Of a stretch of DNA of 64,000 nt, positions 22,721 to 31,929 are shown one piece after another. Origin of the DNA: UBA7455 sp026713185 (GTDB lineage: Bacteria; Pseudomonadota; Gammaproteobacteria; Pseudomonadales; Azotimanducaceae). The DNA is taken from NCBI GenBank assembly GCA_963665785.1, contig OY762456.1:1736001-1800000 (forward strand), written 5' to 3'. Under the pieces are notes generated by a model. The model was not told the origin of the DNA. It worked only from the letters and a program-made list of their open reading frames with translations, and searched no databases. How positions within the stretch are numbered: the first letter of the stretch is position 1; every line of letters begins with the position of its first letter. The position numbers and the translations under genes were made by a program.

Positions 22721-24844
22721 GAGGCATTTGCGCTGTCTGTGAGGGCTTGATTCTATTAGTCTCCAGAGCAGGGACAGATTTCTTTACCCCACAAAAAAAC
22801 GAAAGAATGCGGGCTGGCGGGCGGCCAAATTGTCAATTCCTGGATTTTCACCCCAGGATGCAATAACGCAGAGAAGCGACAGCTTCGCAGTCTGGTATCT
22901 GAAAATCCTTTATGTCATCAATATAATATAAATATATCAATGACTTATGTTTCATAGTTGGCCGCCATGTGGTATAAACCAACATTATCAATTTTCGACG
23001 AGAGACAATTCATGGCGACCACACAAAGTATCCTCTTTTCATGGGACAATGTCGAGGCATTACCCGACCTTCAACGCTTGGAACTGGTCTTCCGTTACCT
23101 ACCCGACCAGGATATCATCGCCGCTTTACAGCAAATGCGCGGTCATGGCCGTAATGACTTCCCCGTTGCTACCATGTGGCGGGCACTGCTCGCCGGTGTT
23201 GTCTTTCAACACGAGAGCATCGAATCCTTGTTGCGCGAACTGCGGCGCAACCCGGCCTTGCTGACGCTCTGCGAGTTCGACCCGGTGCCGCTGCAAAGCC
23301 CGCCCAAAAAAGTCCTCGAACATGTCGATGGTGTGCTCAGAGTGAACTTTGTGAGCCAACCGCAGCGCTCTACCATACCGGATAGTCACAACTTCTCCCG
23401 GTTTCTGAAGCGGGTGGTGAAGATGGAGCAGAAACAAGGTTTGATCGCTGCCATGATACCGACGTTGCGGGAACAATTAATGGCCGTACTGCCGGACTTT
23501 GGTGAACACCTGGGGTATGACGGTAAGGCGATTGCGAGTCATGCCACCGGGAGCACGAATAAGAAGACCGGGAAAACCTCTGACCCGGATGCGGACTGGG
23601 GCAAGCATGAGACCAAAGGGGTGTCGAAGGACGGCAAGCCATGGCAGAAGATAAAGACCTGGTTTGGTTACAGTCTGCACCTGATCGCCGATACTGAATA
23701 CGAAATCCCGGTGGCGTTCAGCATCCAGCCAGCGTCCCGCTCGGAAAGCAAAGAACTGGCGGTGCAACTGGAAACCCTGTTTACCGAGACCCCGGAACTG
23801 GGGGAGCGTTGTCAGGACTTCACGGCAGACCGTGGCTTGGATAGTACCGCCTTGAAACAGGATTTGTGGGATCAACACCCACAAGACAGCGCGAGCTGTC
23901 GCACGCTTTACATCCGGCCGTTGGTGGATATCGTTGCACATTGGGGGCAGAGAAACAGAACCCGGACTACGACCCCAGGATCATCGTTACCCGGCCGTTA
24001 TATCCAGATCGTGTTGATAACATCGTGTACAGTGAAAAGGGGGAGGTGTTTTGTCATTGTCCAGATACCAATGAGCAACGGCCGATGGCCTTCCAGGGTT
24101 TTGAAGCAACGCGCAATACATTGAAGTATCGTTGTCCGGCCGCCGCTTACGGGCTTAAGTGTGCTGGCCGGGAAGCGTGCTACCGGCAGGCGGGTACAAA
24201 AGCGGGCGATTATGGTCGTATCGTGCGTGTTGACATCAAGAAGCAGGATCGGCGTATCTTTACGCCCATTCCCTATGACAGTCCTTCCTGGCGCCGTGGT
24301 TACAATCGGCGCAGTGCACTGGAACGGATTAACAGCCGTGTTGATCAAAGCTTTGGCTTTGAGCATCAAAGATAATCCGTAGGATTATCCAGGTTTCACT
24401 ACATTCGTGGCAAGGCGAAGATGCAGGTACGGGTCGGTCTGGCAATGGCGATCATGATGGCACTGGCATTGGGTCACGTTCAGGAGGGCCGCCCGGAACA
24501 GATGCGTTCCCTGGTCAAGCCGGTACCCTTGCTGGATACCGGATAGTCTCTGCGCTGATCTTTCGACTATTTAAGCACATCGGCGGCACTCTGGCCGGGA
24601 TTGCCCCTGTCTCAATGCTCGTCACGTAAGAGAAGCGACAGCTTCGCAGTCTCGTAAATGACAGAAAGTCGCATCCTGGCCCAAACTCACCTGTTTTTGC
24701 CTTGGTTCAGGCTGCTATGCCGACACTCCAGCAGATAACGGCATGACCATCTGCCGCAGAGGTGGGATATCAAGAGAGAAATATTGAGATTGTGGCACGG
24801 AAGTGGCAGAAAACGCCTGAAAAACCCTACAACGCAAATCCCTC
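22721..24844 (+). mobile_element. IS copy A (IS1182/ISNCY-like, defective)
   Basis: The left end GAGGCATTTGCGCTGT and a right end that is the complement of GAGGGATTTGCGTTGT define the element. The first 1.8 kb is almost identical to copy B (35808-37902, inverted). From about 24545 to the right end the two copies diverge strongly, and copy A carries an extra AGAGAAGCGACAGCTTCGCA unit at 24631. No target duplication is visible (AAGAT on the left, TGACC on the right). It may therefore be a recombinant between two related IS variants. Confidence 0.75.
23012..24546 (+). pseudogene. Transposase of IS copy A (frameshift and internal stop)
   Basis: From ATG 23012 (MATTQSILFSWDNVEALPDL) the protein shows a DDE-type fold with HLGYDGKAIASHATG and DFTADRGLDSTAL, and near the end GYNRRSALERINSRVDQSFG with the expected glutamate. 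A frameshift near 23930 moves reading to the next frame (EKQNPDYDPRIIVTRPL). A stop at 24373 then precedes a matching tail (HYIRGKAKMQVRVGLAMAIM) ending at 24546. A 33-nt in-frame palindromic insertion (around 23877-23909) and a palindromic GATAATCC-GTA-GGATTATC at 24371-24389 disturb otherwise conserved regions. Copy B has the same lesions. Confidence 0.8.
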
Positions 24845-25050
24845 TGACCTAGGGTTATTTCATGCTGGAACCTGAGCGCGGAGTCTGCGACAGCCCGACG
24901 GACTGGGGATGGCCATTTTTGGGGTTGAACGGGTGGGGAACGTGCGGGCTTGCGAAAGGCGGTCGGGCCTGTGGTCAATGCGCCGTTTTCCACTGTCGCT
25001 GGGATGCCGCGGGAGGCGCTTGGGCATGCTTGCGGTGGGCCGGCGGTACC
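24845..25050. other. Stretch between IS copy A and the ISAs1-type transposase
   Basis: G+C-rich sequence without a supportable gene. It probably contains the downstream end of the ISAs1-type element, but I could not fix its terminal repeats. Confidence 0.35.
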
Positions 25051-26310
25051 TCAGTCCGGCAGGAGGATGGCGTCGAGGGCTTCCTTGCGCCGCATCATGA
25101 AGTGCAAGTTGGCTTCGGGGACATGGTGGAAGCCGCGATGGAAAACGATGGCCAGCACGATGTTGTTGAGCGTGGCGTTGTTGGCGGGGCCATGGCGGGC
25201 GCGGATGCGGCTGGCGTCCTCGCCGAGACTCACGTCGCGCCGATAGTGGTTGCCGTTCTCGATTTGCCAGTGGCCGCGGTTCCAGGCGAGCAACCGTTCG
25301 GGGTCCGCCCGGTCCTCTGGAACGGAGGTGATGCCGAAAGCGGTTTCTTCACTGGTTTCGCCGGTTTTCAGGTCGGTGCGCTCGCGGGTGACGCGGAACA
25401 CTTGCTGAGCCTTGTCGAAGGCGAGCGTGCGCGGCGGTAGCGTTTGCACATCAATGCGTCGCGCGTCGATGCGCCCATGACCCTGCTCCGGTTCGGCGCC
25501 GTGATGCCGGACGGCCGCGGCGTTCCAGTCGAGGGTGGTGAGCGCCGCGAACGTCTCGGGGCAGTTGCCCTTGACGGCAAGCAGATAGTCGGCGCCGTGC
25601 GTCTCGATGATCGTCCGCTCGTTGTCTCGGGTGGTGTGCAGGGCGTCCAGGGTGATCAGGCAACCGCGCACATCGACATCCTCCAGCAGCGCCTGGGTCG
25701 CGGCGACCTCACCCCCCTCGTCGCGGCAGCAGCGGCTCGCGAGCGGGTGACCGGCGTGGCTCACCAGCGTTACCGTCTCGAAATGGGTGTCCTCGTTCGT
25801 ATGGCGGTTGACGCCGCGGATGCGCTTGCCGTCCGCCGCCAGCGCCGGGATGGCCGCCGTCCCGGCGAACCGTGGCGCTGCCCACTTGCCGAGCACCGCC
25901 GCCAAGGCGTCCGGGTCGGTGTCCGCCACCACCCGACAGATCGTCGAGTCCGATGGCGCCACCCAGCGGCCCTCGGTCGGGTGGCGCCAAGCACCCAGCG
26001 CACGCAACGCCTCTTGGTCGAGCAGTTTCGCGAACCGTTCCGTCGCCGCCGGCCCACACAGCCCCGACAATCGCGCCAGGGCGCAAATGGCCAGCACTGT
26101 CTCCAGCCTGTGCTTCCTGCCTTGGCCGCGGCGGCAGTCCGGCAGCGCCGCCAAGAAGCGGCTGCTGGGAGTCAGTGCGGACACCTTGCGCCAGTTTGGC
26201 GCGGTCAGTACGGAGTAAGCGGTCAAACCAGACCGTTCTTGCAATGACCCTTTATGTAGGGGGTGGATCGTGGGCTCGGTAGAGGTCTGAACGTAGTGGC
26301 TGATCTGCAA
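25051..26310 (-). CDS. ISAs1-family transposase
   Basis: The open frame encodes up to 419 aa. The family core starts at about residue 50 (FLAALPDCRRGQGRKHRLET) and continues with DGKRIRGVNR, the catalytic-region LITLDALHTTRDNERTI, DYLLAVKGNCPE, and the C-terminal HWQIENGNHYRRDVSLGEDA carrying the catalytic glutamate. These are typical of ISAs1 (H-repeat-like) transposases. The true start is probably downstream of 26310, because the first 20 codons lie in an IS66 remnant. The frame is intact and G+C-rich. Confidence 0.85.
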   Translation of the reverse strand: MQISHYVQTSTEPTIHPLHKGSLQERSGLTAYSVLTAPNWRKVSALTPSSRFLAALPDCRRGQGRKHRLETVLAICALARLSGLCGPAATERFAKLLDQEALRALGAWRHPTEGRWVAPSDSTICRVVADTDPDALAAVLGKWAAPRFAGTAAIPALAADGKRIRGVNRHTNEDTHFETVTLVSHAGHPLASRCCRDEGGEVAATQALLEDVDVRGCLITLDALHTTRDNERTIIETHGADYLLAVKGNCPETFAALTTLDWNAAAVRHHGAEPEQGHGRIDARRIDVQTLPPRTLAFDKAQQVFRVTRERTDLKTGETSEETAFGITSVPEDRADPERLLAWNRGHWQIENGNHYRRDVSLGEDASRIRARHGPANNATLNNIVLAIVFHRGFHHVPEANLHFMMRRKEALDAILLPD

Positions 26311-26480
26311 ACTGCGTCTTCCATATCCGTGGCGTCAGTTCGATGACACGCTGCGCCGGGTGTTGACTGATGCGTTGCAGCACATCAACCAGGTAAGTAT
26401 AGGGCTCAACATCCTGCAACTGGCAGGTCGTCAGCAAACTCTGAATGATGCCGACCCTTTGTGCGCCAATTTCTGTAAAT
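26252..26480 (-). pseudogene. IS66-family TnpC, C-terminal remnant
   Basis: The frame reads FTEIGAQRVGIIQSLLTTCQ, then YTYLVDVLQRISQHPAQRV and ELTPRIWKTQFADQPLRSDL. This is the conserved C-terminal helical region of IS66 transposases. Everything upstream is missing. The ISAs1-type transposase frame overlaps its end. Confidence 0.8.
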
Positions 26481-26568
26481 GTTGCGGTGCCAGATATGTT
26501 GCGGTGAGCCAGAATGTCGTTGTTCTATAGTGGAAAATTCTGAGCCTCCGCAACATAACCTTTCGTGC

Positions 26569-26795
26569 TTACAACGATTTCAGGAAGGCCATCAGCCCCT
26601 TCTTCTCCTTCCATGCCCGGCGGGTCTCTGGTTCGGCTGCGTCGCATAGTGCCAACGCCTTGGCCTTCATTTCGAGATCGATCTCGGCATAGATGTTGGT
26701 TGTATTGAGCGAGGCATGACCGAGCCACGCACGGATGGTGTTAATGTCCACTTCCGCACGCACCAAGGTACAGGCCGTTGTATGCCGCTTATGTC
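26569..26795 (-). pseudogene. Tyrosine recombinase C-terminal fragment (minus)
   Basis: The frame reads HKRHTTACTLVRAEVDINTI and WLGHASLNTTNIYAEIDLEM to the stop at 26569. It contains the HxxRH box, the WLGH box and the catalytic tyrosine (NIY) of phage-type integrases. The N-terminal DNA-binding domain and the first catalytic arginine are absent. It begins exactly where a second recombinase fragment begins on the other strand. Confidence 0.8.
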
Positions 26796-26799
26796 GTGC

Positions 26800-27025
26800 A
26801 AGACATAATCGACATACCGCCGCCATGGAAATGCTCCGTAGCGGGGTCGGCTGCACCGTGATCGCCTTGTGGCTCGGTCATGAGTCCGTGGAAACCACGC
26901 AGATATACCTGCATGCCGACATAGAGATCAAGAAACAGGCGATGGATCAGACAAGACCCGCAGAGGTTACCGCAGGTGTCTATCGCCCAGATGACAAATT
27001 GCGGGTGTTTCTCGACTCTCTGTGA
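26800..27025 (+). pseudogene. Tyrosine recombinase C-terminal fragment (plus)
   Basis: The frame reads HNRHTAAMEMLRSGVGCTVI, WLGHESVETTQIYLHADIEI and YRPDDKLRVFLDSL to the stop at 27023. It is a different, only distantly similar recombinase from the minus-strand fragment. Both start at their HxxRHT boxes, which face each other across a 16-bp imperfect inverted repeat (26780-26795 against 26802-26817, 14 of 16 matching). Confidence 0.8.
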
Positions 27026-27222
27026 GCTTTTTAATGCCGACTAATTCACCAACGCGATCCGGGAAATCAATGGCTTGGGCCGCAGTGTCGGCATTAAAAA
27101 AATGTCGGCATATAGATGGTTTGTGTCAATGGGTACCTGCGGATCATCGACAAAGACCTTTAACTCCGTTTCCCGATCCCGGGATCGCGGTAGGAAAGCA
27201 GGTTGCCCTGCTCCCCCCGCAC

Positions 27223-27255
27223 AGATCCGTGCGTGCACGCTAATGCACACGGCTC
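27223..27255 (-). ncRNA. Group II intron domain V
   Basis: Read on the minus strand this 33-nt hairpin begins GAGCCGTGTGC, has a short loop, and closes with GCACGCACGGATCT. The AGC near the 5' base corresponds to the catalytic triad of domain V. It directly follows the reverse transcriptase stop codon. Confidence 0.8.
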
Positions 27256-27939
27256 TTACCTTGAGTGTTTGACGGCAAAACGCACATTCGGCCAAGGGTG
27301 TCGAATTTTGGTCGAAGGCCAGAACAGTGTCGTGACACGACCCAGCTTCTCCCACGGGAAGCGGTCCTTCTGCGACCGACGGCGTAGTACCTTCAGCCAC
27401 AGCCGTTGCAGACGGCGCATGAACCTGTAGAGGTAACGAGAGCTGGTAGGAACGGCATAATAGTTGAGCCAACCATTAGCCACCTGTCCCAGCCATGCCG
27501 CAACCTCGTAAATATCATGGTTAATCCGCCTATACAGTTCTTCCTTGATGCGCTTCAATGTGCGCACAACCCGCTTCGCTACTGGCTTTCTACCCAGACC
27601 AAACTTTCCATCCCTGCGGGTCCTGCAATAATGCGTGAACCCGAGAAAGTCGAAGGTTTCAGGTCGCCTCAAACCACGTTTCTGACGATTCGCTGTGGCA
27701 AATCGTCCAAACTCAATAAGACGAGTCTTGTCCGGATGTAGTTCCAGTGCGAACTTATCCAACCTTTCCTTTAGATCACGAAGAAATTTCTCCGCGTCTC
27801 CTTGGTGCTGGAATCCAACCACAAAATCATCGGCGTAGCGCACAATGATGGCTTCTCCGCTGGTCAGTTTGGGACGCCACTGCTTGTGGAACCATAGGTC
27901 AAGAACATAGTGCAGGTAGATATTCGCCAACACGGGTGA
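27256..27939 (-). pseudogene. Group II intron reverse transcriptase/maturase, C-terminal part
   Basis: This part begins at VVSPVLANIYLHYVLDLWF and includes the catalytic IIVRYADDFVVGF (YADD) and the thumb and maturase X domain (RRPETFDFLGFTHYCRTRRDG, AAWLGQVANGWLNYY). It ends at 27256. It is the continuation of the N-terminal part at 30180-30847, from which the inserted transposon separates it. Each half alone would be inactive. Confidence 0.85.
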
Positions 27940-29599
27940 CACCACTCCGTGAACGCAAAAGGTAACTTTTCCCCTTGGTATCATCGTCAACGGTTTTAGG
28001 CGGGCCTTGATCGCCGCCTTGCGGTCGTTGCGATAGCGGGATTGAATGACGAATAACGATGGTATCATCACTCACCAACACCTCCTTGACCAAGAGTTGA
28101 ACTATACGCTGTCGTTCCTGGATGTCCATGGTTTCGGCCACCGAACTCAACCGTGCCAGAAAGTCGGTCAGGGATTCGGCAATCCGGAGATATCTTTCCC
28201 TGTTCTGCACGTGATCCACGACGGACTGCAATTCGCTATGAACTGCCTGCTCCTGGCGGCGCAATTCCGGCATTCTTTCCCGCAATTCATCGATGGTAAT
28301 CAGCGCCTCCTGATAAGCGCTTACCAGGCGGTCGATGCTCCTGCGGATATGGGCCAGCCGGCGATCGAGGTCTTGCGCGCGTTGCTGGTTCGGATCGGCG
28401 GCCCGCGCGGCCTCAAGACGCCTGTCGATCTCGTTTTGCACCAGTGCCGGGTCCGCAAGCAGACGCAGGATTTCATGCCAGACGATCTCGTCGAGCAGGT
28501 CCTGGCGTACCGGGCGGTTGTCGCATACCGGTCCGTTGAGATGACGCCAGGCATCGGACCCGAGACAGCGGTAGTAGTGGATCTTGCGGGCGCTGGTCCG
28601 GGTCGAGGTACGCGACAGCGCATAGCCACATTTCCGGCAGGACACCAATCCCTGCACCACGCTCGGTGTTATGGTCCGACGCGGCGCGTGGGTCTTGTTG
28701 TGTTCAAGCCGTTCTGCCGCCAGTGCGAAGGTCTCGGCACTGACAATGGCTGGTACCGGGATCTCGATCCAGTCTTCCCGCGGCCGCTCGTGTTGGGCGC
28801 TGTTGCGGTTCGCAGTCCCACCACGCAGGCGCAACGGGCGCGTGACCCGCTGCCGTGGCGCTCCCCGAGTCTTGCCGAAACAGGCCTTCCCCATGTATGC
28901 CGGGTTTCGCAGTACCCCCCAGATCGTCGAACGCTCCCAGCGCGAAGCACCGTTGCGTGTGGGAACCTTGCGTTCATTCAGTGCACGCGTGACCGCGCCG
29001 ATGCTCATGTGGTCCGTCGTGTAGAAAGCATAGATCTCGCGAACCACCGCAGCTTCCGCCGCGATAATCTCGTAATAGGCGGCCCGTTCCTCGCTTTTCT
29101 TGTGATACCGATAGCCATAAGGAGCGCCGCTCAGAACACTGACCTGACCCTGCCGTGCCCGATGACGCTTGCCGCGCCGCGAGCGCTCAAGAATCTGCGC
29201 CCGCTCATATTCTGCGATCATGCCCTGGAATTGCAGCACAAGATGATCTTCCGGCGTTGCGCTTGCCGGTGCCTTGACGAACACGGTGTCGACACCATGA
29301 CGAGCCAGCTCTTCCATGAGCAGCACTTGATAGGCGTATTTCCGGCTCAATCGGTCCGGCGCGTACACCAGCAACGCTGCCATACGGCCTTCCGCCGCGA
29401 GGTCGCGAACCCGCTCCAGACCAGGCCGTTCCAGATAGGCACCGCTATACCCTTCGTCTTCAAAGATCATCTCCTCGGACACGGTGTATCCGTGCTGCCG
29501 TGCAAAGCTGACCAGGGCTGCCGTCTGGCTGGCAATGGTGTTGTCGTCCTTCTGTTGATCCGACGAGACCCGTGCGTAAATCGCCGCAATTTGCATCAT
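27899..29599 (-). CDS. Large serine recombinase
   Basis: The start at ATG 29599 (MMQIAAIYARVSSDQQKDDN) follows AAGGAGAGG. The nucleophilic serine is in YARVSS near residue 11. The resolvase domain continues with YAPDRLSRKYAYQVLLMEEL and YERAQILERSRRGK. A recombinase domain (GVLRNPAYMGKACFG) and a zinc ribbon (SCRKCGYAL, about 25 residues, then YRCLG..CDN) follow, then a coiled coil. Such enzymes cut and join at two short sites to excise and insert an element. The frame passes through the left inverted repeat (which encodes KSYLLR) and stops 41 bases out in the split RT gene, giving a host-derived tail. Confidence 0.9.
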   Translation of the reverse strand: MMQIAAIYARVSSDQQKDDNTIASQTAALVSFARQHGYTVSEEMIFEDEGYSGAYLERPGLERVRDLAAEGRMAALLVYAPDRLSRKYAYQVLLMEELARHGVDTVFVKAPASATPEDHLVLQFQGMIAEYERAQILERSRRGKRHRARQGQVSVLSGAPYGYRYHKKSEERAAYYEIIAAEAAVVREIYAFYTTDHMSIGAVTRALNERKVPTRNGASRWERSTIWGVLRNPAYMGKACFGKTRGAPRQRVTRPLRLRGGTANRNSAQHERPREDWIEIPVPAIVSAETFALAAERLEHNKTHAPRRTITPSVVQGLVSCRKCGYALSRTSTRTSARKIHYYRCLGSDAWRHLNGPVCDNRPVRQDLLDEIVWHEILRLLADPALVQNEIDRRLEAARAADPNQQRAQDLDRRLAHIRRSIDRLVSAYQEALITIDELRERMPELRRQEQAVHSELQSVVDHVQNRERYLRIAESLTDFLARLSSVAETMDIQERQRIVQLLVKEVLVSDDTIVIRHSIPLSQRPQGGDQGPPKTVDDDTKGKSYLLRSRSGVTRVGEYLPALCS

Positions 29600-30178
29600 C
29601 CTCTCCTTCGTGTTTCCCCTGCTCACCGATCACCCGCACAACATCCGGTGCCAGCATCTCGTAAGCCTGTTGCAGCTTGACCGGGAACAGGCGGTCGAAA
29701 GCGTGATCAAGTTCAACGGTACGCTGCTTTCCGGCCACACGCTCAGCCATGGCGACCGCTGCTGGACATGAACTTGGACAGCGCTGCCGAGACAATCTCG
29801 CCGATCGTCCGGCCGCTGTTTTTCGAATAGGTGCGCAATGCTGCCGCGACACTGCCCGGAAGTTTCATCGTGATCGGAACCAGGGCTTCGTGTATCGGTG
29901 CCGACTGGCTCATGTTGCCAGCTTCCTGTACATACCGATAGGCTTGGCGCTGTGACAAATCGAACTGTTGTGAAAGTAGTGTTACCGCTGCCGTCACATC
30001 GTGCCCCTGGGCAAGCAGCCCATAGGCAGCATTCAGCCGTTCTGATTTCTGTGCCTTTGATGAACGCGTCATATGTCATAAGAATATTACTGTTTGAGAC
30101 GAAGATCAAGTGTTCTATGCTGCCGCCAGCCCTTAATTTGCCGTTCAAAGCAAAAGTTACCTTTTGCGTCTATGCCGT
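27940..30178 (-). mobile_element. Serine-recombinase transposon inserted in the intron RT gene
   Basis: About 2.24 kb with perfect 18-bp inverted repeats ACGCAAAAGGTAACTTTT at 27953-27970 and 30152-30169. It carries a large serine recombinase and one or two small accessory genes in the same direction. It splits the RT at the junction of its QGGV and VSPVLANIYL motifs. Flanking bases on both sides include GA, and the flanks share GTGGTGT, so the exact crossover dinucleotide is not resolved. Large serine recombinases such as TnpX/TndX use GA cores (family knowledge). Confidence 0.8.
29743..30072 (-). CDS. Accessory protein of the serine-recombinase element
   Basis: The 109-aa product (MTRSSKAQKSERLNAAYGLL) has a helix-turn-helix-like N-terminal half (LSQQFDLSQRQAYRYVQEAG) and a ribbon-helix-helix-like C-terminal half (PITMKLPGSVAAALRTYSKN). 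It lies in the element just upstream of the recombinase and in the same direction. It probably regulates the element or assists recombination; this is inferred from position and fold only. A second small overlapping frame (MAERVAGKQRTVELDHAFDR, from 29750 into the start of the recombinase) may encode another short element protein. Confidence 0.65.
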   Translation of the reverse strand: MTRSSKAQKSERLNAAYGLLAQGHDVTAAVTLLSQQFDLSQRQAYRYVQEAGNMSQSAPIHEALVPITMKLPGSVAAALRTYSKNSGRTIGEIVSAALSKFMSSSGRHG

Positions 30179-30179
30179 G

Positions 30180-30847
30180 ATCACACCACCCTGCGGAACA
30201 CCTTCACTGGCTGCCCGAAACAGACCACGATCAACATGACCTGCTTTGATAAACCGCCAAAGCAGGGACAGGAGCCGCTTATCCCGGATTCGCTTTCTCA
30301 CGCAGCGCATCAACAGACGGTGATGCACCGTATCAAAGTAGCTCGCCAGGTCACCTTCGATGACCCAGCGGCCCTTGGTATGGGTACCATCCGTTAACTG
30401 GAACTTCACGGTCCGTACAGCATGATGCACGCTGCGCTGAGGTCGGAAACCATAGGAATTGCAATGGAAGTCGCTCTCCCAAATCGGCTCTATGACCATC
30501 AACATAGCGCGCTGCACGATACGATCACGCAACGTGGGTATCCCCAGTGGTCGTAATTTGCCGTTGGACTTCGGGATATACACGCGTCGCGCCGGCGCCG
30601 GCTGGTATTCACCGCTCAGAAGTTCAGCACGAATGCGCTTCAGCTCTGTCGTCAGTACCGGTTCCAGCTTCGATTTGTCTACTCCGTCAATGCCCGGTGA
30701 CTTGGCCCCCGAAGAAGCCAGGGTCACACGAGCGGCCTCGGCCAACCAGACCGGATTGGCAACCAACCGGAGCAGACGATCGAACTTGCGTTCTTTGTCC
30801 GCTACCGACCATGTCGCCAGCTTGCGTTGCATTTCGCTGATTATCAA
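30180..30847 (-). pseudogene. Group II intron reverse transcriptase/maturase, N-terminal part
   Basis: From MIISEMQRKLATWSVADKER the frame covers RT motifs 0 to 4: SGAKSPGIDGVDK, RRVYIPKSNGKLRPLGIPTL, DRIVQRAMLMVIEPIW, YGFRPQRSVHHAV, GDLASYFDTVHH and EGVPQGGV. It then runs into the transposon and stops. Joined to 27256-27939 it would give about 450 aa, a normal length for an intron-encoded protein. Confidence 0.85.
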
Positions 30848-31507
30848 AGGTCTTCACCTCTTTAGGGGCAGCTAATCTGCCACGTAAGCTACTTGAACTG
30901 CTCCCCTTCGCCGTGTAACAGGTTCTCCCTGTCGCTGACTACTACGGAAGCTCCGCCAGCAATGGGGGCATCGGGGCCGCACTCCCTTGGCATCCCACCA
31001 TCGCCTTCCCCAGTTCACATGTTGGACTCAAACACACGGGTTCGGTTGCCGGTCGCAGTCTTTATCCTTGCTTACCGCAAGTCGTCACGGACGCTACATG
31101 CTAGCTACGCACTCTACGTCGCTTGGTGATCGCACCCGTACTTGTAGTGCCGTCACCAGATATCAAGCCCTACCTCTACCTGATATCTGCCCATGAACTT
31201 CCTGTTAAGTCGTGTAGGAAGTGGTGACATTTCAACCCACAGACGCGCATTAACCGGTTCGTGTTCCTCAACCTTTCCGCATTTAGCCTAGAGACGCATC
31301 TCGGCGTAACGACCTCGCCTCACGCCCCGTTTCCCACGGGCTACGTCACCCTGCCAGTGCACGGCAGGTCACCGCCGTTTCGGCTCTCGCTTTTCCGTAG
31401 CGAAAAGCGGGTATCAGACTCTATCCTCCTTCATTAGTCTCTCTACATTCCAAACATGCTCAAGCTTCGGCAGCGTCATCAATGACACCTCCGAAGACTG
31501 GGCGCAC
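30848..31507 (-). ncRNA. Group II intron 5' RNA domains (I-III)
   Basis: This 660-nt stretch between the RT start and the GTGCGCCCAG 5' end has no gene. Its size and position fit the ribozyme's domain I to III and the start of domain IV. I did not fold it fully. The boundary at 31507 is supported by the abrupt switch to the antisense maturase sequence of a different intron. Confidence 0.65.
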
Positions 31508-31702
31508 GGTAAGTTTTATCGGTCGGCCTTATCCTCGGTGTTTAACTATTACTACCTTCGTCTTATGGTATGGGTTAGGCGTAAGTACAAGCGTTTCCGG
31601 GGTCGTATCATTGCCAGTCAGCAATGGCTTGCTCAGGTACACGCTGCACATCCTCGTCTGTTTGTTGGCGGGGGCGCCTTTGGTATCCCTGGGGTTCGAT
31701 AA
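31508..31702 (+). pseudogene. Second group II intron: maturase C-terminal remnant
   Basis: The plus-strand frame starting at GGT 31508 reads GKFYRSALSSVFNYYYLRLM, VRRKYKRFRGRII and HPRLFVGGG before a TAA at 31700. It matches the C-terminal YGRFYRSAL...RKYKR...P.LFAHW region of another class of group II maturases. Everything upstream is replaced by the antisense intron ending at 31507. Confidence 0.75.
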
Positions 31703-31705
31703 TGG

Positions 31706-31779
31706 GAGCCGTATGACATGAGAATGTCACGTACGGTTCTGCGAGAGGCTGGGGGTGTAATCCCTCCGGCCTACTCACC
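31706..31779 (+). ncRNA. Second group II intron: domains V and VI
   Basis: Bases 31706-31739 form a classical 34-nt domain V (GAGCCGTATGACATGAGAAT ... GTACGGTTC). Bases 31740-31779 form a domain VI hairpin (GAGGCTGGGGGTGTAATCCC ... GGCCTACTCACC) with a bulged adenosine near TGTAATC that would be the branch point. The intron's 3' end is therefore at about 31779. The 150 bases after it are the upstream region of the next gene. Confidence 0.82.
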
Positions 31780-31929
31780 AACTGCGACCGTAGCGAGGGC
31801 GAGACTGATTGAGTCATATTTTTTGGTTATTTGAGGCAAATATTGTACATATTGAACGAAAATAAGCGGAAAATATGGCCAATCAGGCTTGTCCGCAGTA
31901 GGTCAGTCTGTTCTCGGACAGCCTCCCAG

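Larger units (their letters stand above)
27181..31507 (-). mobile_element. Group II intron carrying a nested serine-recombinase transposon
   Basis: On the minus strand the intron begins with the consensus-like 5' end GTGCGCCCAG at 31507. Non-coding RNA domains follow (30848-31507), then the reverse transcriptase in two pieces, and domain V at 27223-27255. The domain VI-like hairpin follows, with the 3' end near 27181-27190. Without the 2.2-kb insertion it would be about 2.1 kb, a normal size. The 3' end lies next to a perfect 14-bp palindrome CGATCCCGGGATCG (27174-27187). The 5' side abuts the antisense strand of another group II intron's maturase gene. Confidence 0.75.

Noticed and set aside
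25444..26247. Plus-strand frame opposite the ISAs1-type transposase
   Set aside because: A shadow of a G+C-rich gene on the other strand without protein features.
27940..27952. GA core dinucleotide duplication for the serine-recombinase element
   Set aside because: GA is present at both flanks, but joining the RT halves at a single GA does not restore the expected QGGVxSP frame, so the exact crossover was left unresolved rather than claimed.
28046..29680. Long plus-strand frame opposite the serine recombinase
   Set aside because: It is antisense to a clear recombinase gene and has no domain; the length reflects G+C-biased codons of the real gene.
30848..31500. Short plus-strand reading frames in the intron 5' region
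   Set aside because: They lie antisense to group II intron RNA domains and have no recognisable protein features.
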